In this document: one piece after another, positions 1 through 14,958 of the stretch | How the letters are laid out: each line of letters opens with the position of its first letter | How positions within the stretch are numbered: the first letter of the stretch is position 1 | The notes under the pieces: generated by a model | Databases searched by the model: none | What the model saw: the letters and a program-made list of their open reading frames with translations, nothing else | Told to the model about the DNA's origin: nothing | NCBI RefSeq assembly: GCF_001659605.2 | Contig: NC_035167.2 | Location: 372,001-436,000, forward strand | Source of the DNA: Manihot esculenta | Lineage: Eukaryota; Streptophyta; Magnoliopsida; Malpighiales; Euphorbiaceae | Reading direction: 5' to 3' | Length of the DNA: 64,000 bases | Program-made: the position numbers and the translations under genes

Positions 1-588
1 AGAATAGAGGATAGTTTGATATTTGGAGTACAAATAATAGAACCGGTGGTAGAGATAGGAGCGGAAGAACCATCTGCAATTCTTTTTATAAATATAAAAG
101 ATAATTAAGGAAGTTTTCAGAAGAGCCCGTCATGTGTCTATTTGCACCAGAATCAATAATCTATGGAGCAGAATCAAGAAACAAAATAAAAGTATTATCA
201 AAAGTCTTTATATTACTCACATAAGTCATTGCCATTTCAAGAAAAAGAACACCCTTTTTCTGTCCAACAAAAACAGTGAAAAATTACAGTTCACCAAAGA
301 AAGAACTATTGTTCACTAGCAAAAAAGCACAGATATGGGCTAGTCAGAGGTGTGACGTGAAGAGGAGGCCGCCGGAAAGAAGTGCCATTGACGAAGAGCG
401 CAGGAGAGTGACCCACGTGTCGGCGTGTGGAAAGAGCACAGAAACTGTGGTATCGCATCAGGTCACGCGCGTGATCGGAACAATGGTGCGACGTCAGGAA
501 TAGGCCGAAAATCTTATGGATTCTCTCCTGGTATGAGCGGTGTCAGCTAACTCTCTCTCTCTAGAAGCTTGACTTATAAGAACCCTAA
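1..588 (-). mobile_element. Decayed Ty1/copia retrotransposon fragment (gag/protease region)
   Basis: On the minus strand around 128-172 the translation reads IIDSGANRHMTG, the aspartic-protease active-site block typical of plant copia polyproteins. Further along the same strand (about 70 down to 1) comes RIADGSSAPISTTG, which matches the block that normally follows it. The fragment continues past the window start. The part at 280-510 is more GC-rich and I could not assign it; it may be upstream gag or captured sequence. No LTR was found. The gypsy element at 589 is inserted at its right edge. The protease motif is seen; the copia assignment is family knowledge. Confidence 0.6.
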
Positions 589-2040
589 TGTAATACCCGG
601 CTAGAGTCCGGCATCGGAATTCTACTTTCCGGTGGAGTCCGGGATGTCGGAAGTCTCTAGAAGGGTTAGATTTATGTTTTTCTTAAATGTTTTGATCTGT
701 TCATTAAGTTTTATGCATAAAGACCTGAGTTTTTCAGTGAAATGAACCAAGGCAGAAAAGCCAGGTTCGGCCGCCGAAGTTGAGGTTCGGCCGCCGAACA
801 TGCATGGCTTTCGGTTTCACGTGTGGCCGCCAAAGGTGGTCTGGCCAGCCACCTATAAATGGCCCTCAGTCGGTTGAAGCGGTCAGAGCATCGTTTCTTT
901 CACTTGTTGAGGTGAAACTCTGTCCTTTGTGAGTATTCTTTCATGTTTTCATTAAATCATGCAACGATTTGATCCGTTTTCATGATTCTTTGAAGGTTTT
1001 AAGTTAAAAACTCAAAGTTGTGAAGTTTGGAGAGTTTGAAGGCAAGTTGCTCCAAAACTCCACGTTAGGATCCTTCATCTACTTGTTTTCAAGAGGTAAG
1101 TGAAGATCCTGAGCTTGTTTTTATATTTTCTGAAGGTTTTATGGGGTTTGATGGAGAGAGTTGCATGAATAGGGTTCTTTGAGAGTTTTTGATGATTTTA
1201 TGTGTACAGCTTGTTTCTGTGTTGTTTGTGTTGTGTGTTTGGGGTTTTTAGGTAGTTTTTGACCCCTTTAGGCATATACATGAGTGTATGCAAGTGGAGG
1301 AAGTGTGGTGTGTAGTTGGAGAGGAGTTTGGTGCATTTGGCGAGAGGCAGGGCAAGTTTCTGCCCTGCTGCTGAACTCAGGTTCGGCCGCCGAAGGTACA
1401 TTCGGCCGCCGAACCCCTGAGGAGATGAGAGAAGGTGGCTTCGGCTGCCCAAGCTTGCCCCCGAGCTTTTGGACTTTCGGCTCTGGAGGGAAGTTCGGCC
1501 GCCGAAGGTGCCGCCGAAGGTTAGAGACTTTCGTCTCTGGAGTGCCTTTTGGCCCCCGAAACTAGCCCCCGAAAGGGTTCGGCAGCCGAAAGTGGAAGTT
1601 CGGCCGCCGAAGGTGCTTGAGTTTCGTCTCTGGAGAGGACTTTCGGCCGCCGAACCTGCCGCCGAAAGTGTTCTGTCCAGCTTTCCTTTGCATGCTTTGC
1701 ATGGATGTTAGAGTGAGTTTAAGGGGATTCTTGGGGGAGTTTAATAGAGTTGTTCATAAGTTAGTTTGGTCCCTCATTTGAGTTTATCTATACCTATACA
1801 GACTAGAGGAACCAGAGAGAGCAGCAGTGAGTTCTGCTCCAGAGCCTGCAGAGTCAGTCCAGTTAGCCAGAGGTGAGTGAAACTAAACTTAAGTCTTTAA
1901 ATTGCACAATGGAATGTTTTAGCATATCTCATGCATCATGATTATGCAAAAGGTTGATTGCATTAGTATCCACGAATATGTTGCATTGCATAGTTATTGT
2001 TGATGTGGGTGAATGCTGAATGATCCAATAGTCTCAAACA

Positions 2041-2155
2041 GGAAGTTCAGGAGCCTTTGACTACGCCCTGGCAGGTATAGTAAAGACCAGGAGCCTTTGA
2101 CTACGCCCTGGCAGGTATAGCAAAGTCCAGGAGCCTTTGACTACGCCCTGGCAAT
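2041..2155 (+). repeat. Three-copy ~38-bp tandem repeat in the gypsy LTR
   Basis: Three copies of a unit containing CCAGGAGCC...ACGCCCTGGC stand in tandem. The same triplet recurs at about 4208-4318 in the second LTR of this element. Each unit has complementary ends (CCAGG and CCTGG) and could form a short stem. Diverged versions occur at the same LTR position in the other insertions. Confidence 0.75.
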
Positions 2156-2902
2156 GGTAAGTCTAGAGTATTCTCTCTGGGTCAGTGGACCTAGATGTGA
2201 CCCATCAGTGGCAGTGTCAGTTTGTCGTTTCAGTCCAGTGTTCATAGAGGGTAGATGCCTTCCAGCTGACCTTGTGGTTCTAGACTTGACAGATTTTGAT
2301 GTCATTCTCGGGATGGATTGGCTATCTGCATATAGTGCTACGTTGGACTGTAGAGAGAAGCTAGTGAGTCTCAGAGACCAGGGTGGGTCAGAGTGTGTCT
2401 TCAGAGGAGACAGGAGAGGTACACCCAGAGGTATGATTTCAGCCCTTCAGGCTCATCGTTTGCTTAGGAGGGGTTGTCAGGGGTTTCTAGCTCATGTGAG
2501 AGAGCTAGACAGTCAGGTGAGGGAACCAGCCGCAGTACCAGTAGTCCGAAAGTTTCTCGATGTGTTCCCAGACGATTTACCAGGACTCCCACCTGATAGG
2601 GAGATAGGGTTTGAAATTGAATTGCTGCCAGGTACCAGACCTATCTCTATTCCTCCCTACAGGATGGCGCCAGCAGAGTTAAAAGAGTTAAAAGAGCAGT
2701 TGCAGGACTTGGTAGATAAGGGTTTCATCCGCCCTAGTACCTCACCTTGGGGTGCTCCAGTGCTTTTTGTCAGAAAGAAGGATGGATCCCTCAGACTTTG
2801 TATCGACTACAGACAGTTGAACAAGGTCACTACCAAGAATAGGTATCCTCTACCTAGGATTGATGATCTATTTGACCAGCTAGCTGGAGCAGGTTGTTTC
2901 GA
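2154..2902 (+). pseudogene. Gypsy pol fragment: protease C-terminus and start of reverse transcriptase
   Basis: An open frame of about 249 codons, without stops or frameshifts, runs from the protease C-terminal region (VILGMDWL, about residues 52-59) through the pol linker into the first third of RT ([13 protein letters not shown], then [13 protein letters not shown]). It stops at GAGCF, before the RT motifs that carry the catalytic aspartates, and fuses to LTR sequence. The protease DSG catalytic motif is also absent, because the left junction lies downstream of it. The matching region of the element at 22395 has a frameshift and a stop in the same stretch, so this copy preserves a cleaner frame although it is only a fragment. 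Confidence 0.85.
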
Positions 2903-5020
2903 GTCAGGGGTACAGAGTACAGAGTACAGAGTACTGAGTACAGAGTACAGAGTACAGAGATAGTGCATGCACAGGTTAAGCCTTGGTACAGAGAAAAGAG
3001 TTTTTATTTTCACAGAAAAATGTATGATTATGTATGAGTTTTACAGGTACACAGAGAGTATAGCAGGCTTGCTACGGGTTCTGGCGGCCTTAAGCCGACC
3101 TGAATCCTAGCGCCGGTGGCTGTCCATTTTGGGGTCGTTAACCGTCAAGGGCACAAGCTTCGGGTTCTAAGGCCCCTAGTTCAGGCACGTCAGGCAGCAA
3201 GAGATGAGATAGAGCAAAAGGAACAAAGAGTAAGTCCAAAACTCCACGTTAGGATCCTTCATCTACTTGTTTTCAAGAGGTAAGTGAAGATCCTGAGCTT
3301 GTTTTTATGTTTTCTGAAGGTTTTATGGGGTTTGATGGAGAGAGTTGCATGAATAGGGTTCTTTGAGAGTTTTTGATGATTTTATGTGTACAGCTTATTT
3401 CTGTGTTGTTTGTGTTGTGTGTTTGGGGTTTTTAGGTAGTTTTTGACCCCTTTAGGCATATACATGAGTGTATGCAAGTGGAGGAAGTGTGGTGTGTAGT
3501 TGGAGAGGAGTTTGGTGCATTTGGCGAGAGGCAGGGCAAGTTTCTGCCCTGCTGATGAACTCAGGTTCGGCCGCCGAACCCCTGAGGAGATGAGAGGAGG
3601 TGGCTTCGGCTGCCCAAGCTTGCCCCCGAGCTTTTGGACTTTCGGCTCTGGAGGGAAGTTCGGCCGCCGAAGGTGCCGCCGAAGGTTAGAGACTTTCGTC
3701 TCTGGAGTGACTTTTGGCCCCCGAAACTAGCTCCCGAAAGGGTTCGGCAGCCGAAAGTGGAAGTTCGGCCGCCGAAGGTGCTTGAGTTTCGTCTCTGGAG
3801 AGGACTTTCGGCCGCCGAACTTGCCGCCGAAAGTGTTCTGTCCAGCTTTTCTTTGCATGCTTTGCATGGATGTTAGAGTGAGTTTAAGGGGATTCTTGGG
3901 GGAGTTTAATAGAGTTGTTCATAAGTTAGTTTGGTCCCTCATTTGAGTTTATCTGTACCTATACAGACCAGAGGAACCAGAGAGAGCAGCAGTGAGTTCT
4001 GCTCCAGAGCCTGCAGAGTCAGTCCAGTTAGCTAGAGGTGAGTGGAACTAAACTTAAGTCTTTAAATTGCACAATGGAATGTTTTAGCATATCTCATGCA
4101 TCATGATTATGCAAAAGGTTGATTGCATTAGTATCCACGAATATGTTGCATTGCATAGTTATTGTTGATGTGGGTGAATGCTGAATGATCCAATAGTCTC
4201 AGACAGGAAGTCCAGGAGCCTTTGACTACGCCCTGACAGGTATAGTAAAGACCAGGAGCCTTTGACTACGCCCTGGCAGGTATAGCAAAGTCCAGGAGCC
4301 TTTGACTACGCCCTGGCAATGGTAAGTACAGAGGTGTTATATACACATATACATATATGACAGGAAGACCAGGTGCTCGATTCTACGCCCTGGTACAGAG
4401 TTACTGGGACTATGTGGTGACAGGTTTACTCTTGATGTGATTTGTCTGTGTTATGACGCATTCCATGAGATCATATTTTAATGAGATGTTTTCCTGTTCT
4501 ACTCACTGGGCTATAGAGCTCATCCCACTCCCTTAACCCCAGTTTTGCAGGTTCAGTGTACAGTGTACAGGGACAGTCCAGCAGAGAACAGAAAGAGTAA
4601 AGAGTGGTGTAATAGCTTAAAGTGGACATGTAATATTAAAGAGATGTAATAGCTGTGTATAAAGTTAGACATGTGCTTGACTTAGTGATGTATGTTTTGT
4701 ACATGATCTGGATATGTATATATGTTTTACTGTATGTGAAAAACCAGGCTTAACAGGTATGAAATAACCCACCTAGAGCAAGCTCTAGTCAGGGGTACAG
4801 AGTACTGAGTACAGAGTACAGAGTACAGAGTACAGAGATAGTGCATGCACAGGTTAAGCTTTGGTACAGAGAAAAGAGTTTTTATTTTCACAGAAAAATG
4901 TATGATCATGTATGAGTTTTACAGATACACAGAGAGTATAGCAGGCTTGCTACGGGTTCTGGCGGCCTTAAGCCGACCTGAATCCTAGCGCCGGTGGCGG
5001 TCCATTTTGGGGTCGTTACA

Positions 5021-6380
5021 CCTAACTCTGTGAATAGTATCAATAATCCTTATACTAAATAATATTAGCAAAACTCTATACTATAAAGAATTTCGGAAGG
5101 AATTTTTAAATTTATTACAATTGAATTAATTTTTACAAGATTTGAGTGTTTATACATAAATAATCAATTTAAATTAGAAATTTTTATAATAAAAATAAAA
5201 TTTTTATAATCAAATCTAATTAAGATTTCAAATATTTGAATTCTCCTGAATAAAACCTTCTATGTTGATCAAGATCCAGCTGTCCGGAGTAATCTCATAC
5301 TTGATATTAGAATGGCTCCACACCAGTTAATCTCTTTTCCATTTTGGAACTTAAAGAAGACAAAAGATCCAAAATCTTATCTAATTCTACATATATGAAT
5401 AGAATGGCTCCATGACAGTTAATCTCTTTTCCATTTTGGAAGAGAATAACTTAAAGAAGACAAAAGATCCAAAATCTTATCTAATTCCACATCTACGAAT
5501 ATAGACACTCTTATATCTATAGAACTTGAAAGGCAAATTTAATGTTTGTTTGCCAAATATTAGAATTCTTTGCTTGCAGCTTAGAAATGCCTGAGCTGCA
5601 GTATTGCTGTACATTTCCTTTTATTCCATGTATAGCTTTCAAATATGGATGACAAAATTAACACAGTTGCTATACAACTATATTTAGCATTGAAGTTAAA
5701 ATTACCATTTTGTGAAAAAAAAAAAAGCTCTTTTAGATTTTTTTTTCTTTTAAAAAAGCCCTTTGTTTTTTTTTCTTTTAAATAAAGGATTAGAGATAAG
5801 ATTTCAAATCTGAATTTGTTAGGTGAAAGATATATCTAAGATTACTGAACTCATTAATAATTAAAAATCATTTAATAATTTGTCTGTAATATAGACCATA
5901 TATATAATTTTTTAACAAAATTGATAATACAATAAATATTAAAAAATTATTATAATAATTGTATGATGCATTATTGTTATTATTATTATTATTATTTGTG
6001 TACATTCACGTGAAAGACCAGTGGACAATTTACGATTGTGAAGCAGATAGATATAACTTGTCAATTTGAGGATATAATATATAAATTGTTTTGTTTATTT
6101 TGGATGTTAAAAATATTACCTCTGCCATACTAATTAAATAGATATTAGAAGTCAACTCTTTGAAGTCCTCGTCCTCAAGTATTACTGCATCGTTAGATGT
6201 AATAACAATTGTATTTATTGTTTTTAACAAAAATTATAAATTAAAATAGAGAAAAGATAAGATACATATCATGAAAAATATTGAAAGAATTCCAGAGAAA
6301 CAAAGCAACAAAGAATGGGGAGCTACGTACACATAGGGGGCTTGATCAAGTGAAGCTTAATTTGAGCAACCAAGATTAGC
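5021..6380. other. AT-rich intergenic DNA upstream of pseudogene A, with a direct duplication
   Basis: No coding sequence is recognised. A unit of about 92-100 bp is directly duplicated at 5309-5400 and 5401-5500; both copies begin AGAATGGCTCCA, and the second carries a small extra AGAGAATA-type insertion. Poly-T and ATT microsatellites lie at about 5720-5790 and 5970-5995. Confidence 0.6.
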
Positions 6381-7408
6381 ATGGCAAACCAGGATGCTTT
6401 TATATTATGTTTCCTAGTGACGATTGGTGGGCTGCTGCCAAGTGTCACCCATGGCACTGATCCCTCCCATTACACAATGCCATTCAACAGGACTAGTTTT
6501 CCATCTGATTTCATATTTGGTGCAGGCTCTGCTGCTTACCAGGTATTCTTCATTAACTGCCTCTTGGTTTTATATGCTTTTTAAAAGCTTGTACGTTGAT
6601 CCCTCTCGTTTCTTTAATTGCCCTTTCAAGTCTGAAGGAGCTGCCCACATTGATGGCAAGGGACCAAGCATTTGGGATACTTTCACAAAACATTTGGTGA
6701 TCGCATTGGTGCACATTGAACGAGCCTTACTCTTATAGCATCACTGGGTATAGTGGAGGAATCTTTGCCCCTGGTCGATGCTCTAAATGTATGGGAAATT
6801 GCACTTCTGGTGATTCTTCCAGGGAGCCCTATCTTGTGGCTCATCACCTGCTGCTTGCTCATGCCGGTGGCAAAAATATTAGGTTTGCATTTATATAATC
6901 AGCTGAGAATTGACAAAATTATAACCAGTTATAGCTTAAACATGCATCTCATAATTAGAATTGGGAAATTGGATAAATGGCAGGCTACTCAAAAGGGTCA
7001 AATTGGGATTACAATTGTGACCCATTGGTTTATACCAAAGTCACCAGCTTCAGAGGCTGACAAGAAAGCAGCTATGAGAGAACTTGATTTTCTATTCGGT
7101 TGGTAAGCAAATCAAACCTTCATCTTGGATTAAACTTATTGAGGGATTATTATCTGCTAATCCTCAAATTTATTATTATTATTATTTTTTTTTTTTGGGG
7201 TGGTGGGATGAAGGTTTGCAAATCCAGTTATATATATATATGGTGATTATCCTGAAGTAATGAAATCTTTCAAATTTACCAAAGAACAATCCCATATGCT
7301 GAAAAGGTGTCTTGATTTCTTGGGTGTAAATTACTACGCCACTAATTATGTAGCAGACAACCCAAATGCTAATGTTGTCAACAGCAGTTGGAGCAGTGAT
7401 AGCCAAAC

Positions 7409-8382
7409 TGATAAGGATGATAAGCATAAGAGTTAGTTACTGATAAGGATGATAAGCATAAGAGTTAGTTACAACTACGTTTGTTATCTTATACAGCTGT
7501 CCATAGTTAGCCTCTAGAAACCGTATTGTTGTAGATTACTTCCAGTCATTGTAGCCCTATAAATACATGTATAATACGCTGTTAATAATCAATAAATTCT
7601 CTTCAAGTTAAGCTCTTTCATGGTATCAGAGCTTTGCACGGCTTAACAGCAAATTTTCTCTTCTCGTTTTCTACTCTTGATTCTTGCATCATGACCACTG
7701 AAACTGCCTTAATTTCCTCTACCTCTGCTGCTCTCTCATCCTCTTCTTTTTCTACCATGTCCATTCCCAATGTTACCCAATTTTTGCCCATCAAACTCAC
7801 CTCTGCCAATTACTTGTTATGGCATGCACAAATAATGCCTCTCCTTCATGGATACCGGTTGGCCTCTCATATTGACGGCACTAGTTCGGCACCACCAGAA
7901 CTCTCCTCAACTGGAGAAATTAATCCTGCTCATGCTGATTGGTTTTGTCAAGACCAAATTGTTCGCAGCTGGATAAATTGTTCTGTCACTGAATCAATTT
8001 TTCATCAGATTACTCGATGCAAAACAGCCAAAGAAGCTTGGGACAAGCTTGCTGTAATTTATTCTACTGGTGCTAAAACACAGGTACAGCAGCTGCGAAA
8101 ACAATTGAAGTATTTAACCAAAGGTACTGATTCCGTTGACGATTACATGCGCAAAGCAAAGTCCTATTTTGATAAGGATGATAAGCATAAGAGTTAGTTA
8201 CTGATAAGGATGATAAAGCATAAGAGTTAGTTACAACTACGTTTGTTATCTTATACAGCTGTCCATAGTTAGCCTCTAGAAACCGTATTGTTGTAGATTA
8301 CTTCCAGTCATTGTAGCCCTATAAATACATGTATAATACGCTGTTAATAATCAATAAATTCTCTTCAAGTTAAGCTCTTTCA
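7409..8382 (+). mobile_element. Gag-only Ty1/copia mini-element (974 bp) with near-identical LTRs
   Basis: LTRs of 212 bp (7409-7620) and 213 bp (8170-8382) differ by eye only by one inserted A. Both begin TGATAAGG and end CTCTTTCA. The TSD CAAAC is at 7404-7408 and 8383-8387. The methionine-tRNA primer-binding site TGGTATCAGAGC abuts the 5' LTR at 7621. The internal region is 549 bp, holds only partial gag, and has no purine tract before the 3' LTR. Each LTR starts with an internal 31-bp duplication. The structure fits the plant TR-GAG/TRIM class of non-autonomous elements. LTR similarity implies a recent insertion. Confidence 0.93.
7634..8197 (+). CDS. Truncated copia gag protein of the mini-element
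   Basis: The frame reads 187 codons from just after the primer-binding site into the 3' LTR. After a Ser/Thr-rich N-terminus, the region from about residue 50 carries the plant copia gag signature (FLPIKLTSANYLLWHAQIMP), followed by TAKEAWDKL and a QLRKQLKYLTKG helix, typical of UBN2/Retrotran_gag_2. It ends in LTR sequence before any zinc knuckle. The most likely start is the methionine at 7691 (MTTETALISS). It may be a coat-like protein usable in trans, or simply a relic. Confidence 0.75.
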   Translation: MHGLTANFLFSFSTLDSCIMTTETALISSTSAALSSSSFSTMSIPNVTQFLPIKLTSANYLLWHAQIMPLLHGYRLASHIDGTSSAPPELSSTGEINPAHADWFCQDQIVRSWINCSVTESIFHQITRCKTAKEAWDKLAVIYSTGAKTQVQQLRKQLKYLTKGTDSVDDYMRKAKSYFDKDDKHKS

Positions 8383-8619
8383 CAAACTATTCTCTCTAGT
8401 AAGCTCAAGACTTCTGTTTTATATATAAAATTAGTTTATGCTTAATTAACACTTAAACAGCGAACTACGAAACGTCACAACACTGAAGACGGGTCCAGTA
8501 TTATTAAATTAAAGTTTACTTATACTCAAGCATTTGCTTCTGTGGAAATACATTGATGACTTATATTTGTGGTATTGATTTTTTCAGCGACAAAGGGTGG
8601 AGTTCCTATTGGCACACCG

Positions 8620-9970
8620 GTAATTTATATTTTTAATAGTAAAGTTCCAGCCACTGCTACCGATGGAACCCTAATTGGAACAACAACAGTCAAAGCCATA
8701 CCAATATTATGAAGAAAGGAAGAGTTAACACAACAACCAAGAGTATAGGAATCAGAGCGAAGAGTCAAAGCTCGCAATATATAGGCTCATGCATTGTTGG
8801 ATCTGGATATAATCGCATTCTTTACCGCTAGAGCCATGGAAAGCATCATCCAAAAGGATCGATACTAGAGAGAGGAGATTGCTCCGCCAGCCATTAAATT
8901 GATTTAACTGGGTATTTTTCAATAATTAATTTAATTTAAATTGATTAATTAAGATATATAATCAGGAAAATATATATATGTAATGGAATTTGGCAGGGAA
9001 GGTGTGAAAGTGAAGTCATGACAATTATGAATGGGGACATGGCTATCTATTTTGTTTATTACTCATAACATATATAGCAAAAATTATTGATATAAAAGCA
9101 TTAATTACAAGCCCCAGGAGGAAAGTCTCCAAGGGAAAAGTGGAAGTCATCTGATAATTATGCACAAGAATATTTTAATTGAATTGAAGAAATAGACAGC
9201 AAATTTAAAATAATTAATATGAAGCAGATCATGGGTTGGTTTTGCATTTGATAATGATCCATAGTAATAATTCTAATCATTTGTTAGTCAAATAATACTG
9301 TCAACTGAGAAAAAAAAATCAGAAGCTTGCTTAATTAGGTGAAGAAATTAATCTAACTGACAAATTTATTGGCACATACATTTTGATGTGTTTTTCAAAA
9401 TCAATAAACTAATTAGTGAAATTCTTTATATTACAGAAACGAAAATTATTTTTAAAATTTAAATGTAAGTATTTATTGTGAATTTAAATTAATTGATTTA
9501 ATACAATTTGAACACCAAATATTTTAGACATAAAAGAATATGCAACCTCTGCTACAAGCAATCGTAATTATTTAAAAATGGCGAGACTTAATTTAACTTT
9601 GTTATTTTTAGATATGGTAGCTGTTGCGTTGCTTTCATTCAGATAACGATGATGAGCATGTGATTTGTGCATTAATTTTTTTAAGCTAGTGGAAACATCT
9701 CTTTCAAATCTAATTAATTTCTTTGAATTTTATTTTATTTTTTCTCTACATTATATTTTGTTAATGTCAAACAACATTATTTTGAAAAATAAAATATTAT
9801 ATAATCCACATGACTTTTTGTTATCTTTGCATTTCCAGAATAAAATCTATAGAAATCAGCACTTCAATGCCCCAACTCCTTTGGCTACAAGTTAGTATCA
9901 TGAGAATTGAAGCCTATACCCTGTTGTGTGGTAAAATTGTTACAGGGAGATTGGACATTGAAGCCAAATA
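8620..9970. other. Intergenic DNA between pseudogene A and gene B
   Basis: No GH1 exons 11-13 are visible after 8619, so pseudogene A ends here. A short open stretch at 8640-8710 is not recognisable. The remainder is AT-rich with no supported feature. It must contain the gene B promoter, but I could not choose a TATA box with confidence. Confidence 0.5.
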
Positions 9971-13569
<3,599 letters not shown>

Positions 13570-14958
13570 TGCTCAGCATTTTTTTTATTGTTAATTTTAA
13601 TTAATTTTTTTAAATTTTAATTGTTTAGATAACTTTAATTTTTAAATTTTGATAATTAATTTGATTATTCAACATTAATTATTTTTTTATTGAATGGAAA
13701 TTATAAATAAGTTATACGTTCCATCATGGATTTAAACTAGACTTTTTTTGAAAGATATTATTAATTTAGTGATATTAATTAAAATATTATATTGTAAAGT
13801 AATTAAATAATTTAAAATTTAAAAATGATTTTGTATAAGTTCACCTGCTATATTACATAAAATATAACTCAACAACCAACTATTTATTCCATTCAAAGGA
13901 TATAGCAAAAGTTGGAACATTGGGCTGCGTTCAAAGTTTCCTCTTTCCTTTTTTTTTTTTTTTTTTTATTATAGTCAAGAAAAAAAAATGAATATAGCTC
14001 AATGAAAAATTTAAAAAAAAAATTTAATTCTTTAAATTTTGTGAAATTTATTAATCTATAAAATATTAAAATATTAAAAAATTTCCTAATCAATTTTTTT
14101 ATTAATTTTAAATATTAAATATTTTATTATTTAATTTTTATAGTATAAATAAAATTTATTAATTAATCTCTTAATTTATAAAAATTAAATTAATTAATCT
14201 CTTTAATAAATAGTATTTAAAATTTTTCTTAATATTTAATAATTAAAATTAAAAAAATTAATTAATAAATTTTTTAATATTTTATAAATATTTTAATATA
14301 TTTTTTAAAATTAATAAATTTTATTAAATCCGAAAATTAAATAATAATTTTCCCAAACTAAACATAATTAAAAAACTGCGTCTTTCCCAAATAAAAAATT
14401 GTAATAAATGGTAATAGTACAAAATAGAAATAGTTGGTCATCGACAATCTTGTTCAATGATTGCAAATATAAAAGAAAGCAGAACAACACGTCACATGTG
14501 ACGTGGAATTTTTTTTATATTATTATTTAGATTAACGTGAAGAACATTGTTTAATTTGTCTTCAGAACAGCCAAGATTTGCCTGTGATTTATTCATTTTT
14601 GTATAAAGAATTTGATGTTTTTTTTTTATAATCATAATTAAAAAAGAATTACCTTAAGTCTCTTCTTGGGGTAATTGTCAAGTTATATATAAAAAAATCA
14701 ATAAATTCCTTAAAAATTGAAAAAAAAATTATAAGACAATCAATTCGATGGTAACAATCAGCATAATATCATTTTACCATAGTATCATTTCAATAATTAA
14801 TTGTTTATAAAATATATTTATAAGATATCTAATAAATACATGAAATAATTTATGATGGTCTCATATCCAGAAAATAGAGGTTTACAAAGAGTTTGTAAGC
14901 TTAGGTGAGGGAAAAATGCCCTCTCTCTTTTATTCCTTTCCTCTTGTCAGCTAGTGAT
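13570..14958. other. Very AT-rich intergenic DNA after gene B
   Basis: The stretch consists of long A/T runs with no coding signal; polypyrimidine and poly-T runs lie at about 13940-13970. From about 14875 the base composition rises where the hAT-bearing GC-richer repeat begins. Confidence 0.5.

Larger units (their letters stand above)
589..5020 (+). mobile_element. Rearranged Ty3/gypsy LTR element with intact 5-bp TSD
   Basis: The element starts TGTAATACCCGG at 589 and ends GGTCGTTACA at 5020. It is flanked by CCTAA at 584-588 and 5021-5025, so it integrated as one unit. The inside is scrambled. About 589-2164 is the 5' part of an LTR. 2165-2902 is protease/RT coding sequence joined directly to it. 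About 2903-3139 is an LTR tail. 3140-3235 is unassigned, and about 3236-5020 is a 5'-truncated LTR. There is no primer-binding site, gag, RNase H or integrase. The LTR parts 1053-2164 and 3236-4330 are nearly identical by eye. A TATAAAT box lies at 854-860. It must have depended on other elements for its enzymes. Confidence 0.85.
6381..8619 (+). pseudogene. GH1 beta-glucosidase pseudogene A (exon deletion plus copia insertion)
   Basis: Exon 1 (6381-6542, 54 codons) is intact, with a signal peptide and the GH1 N-terminal block FPSDFIFGAGSAAYQ. Exon 2 (from 6631) runs straight into the middle of exon 7 at about 6692, so exons 3-6 and the start of exon 7 are gone. A frame break at about 6700-6725 disrupts the region before the acid/base motif; NEPYSY is still visible. 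Exon 8 (6984-7102) is open. Exon 9 starts at 7214, has a TATATA expansion at about 7232, and is split at 7408 by a 974-bp copia element, resuming at 8388-8398. Exon 10 is at 8588-8619. Exons 11-13, including the nucleophile motif, are absent. Exon sizes 1 and 10 match genes B and C. It is non-functional as a glucosidase. Confidence 0.9.

Noticed and set aside
1198..1711. Overlapping open frames rich in FGRRT, RPPKV and SAAE-type residues on both strands
   Set aside because: They are readings of the TTCGGC-N-GCCGAA repeats in gypsy LTRs. The same frames recur at 3500-3876, 22508-23653, 29556-30599, 34228-35420 and 57818-58680.
8640..8710. Short open stretch after exon 10 of pseudogene A as a possible exon 11
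   Set aside because: It does not match the exon 11 block (WLYIYPxGL...ITENG) of the other copies.
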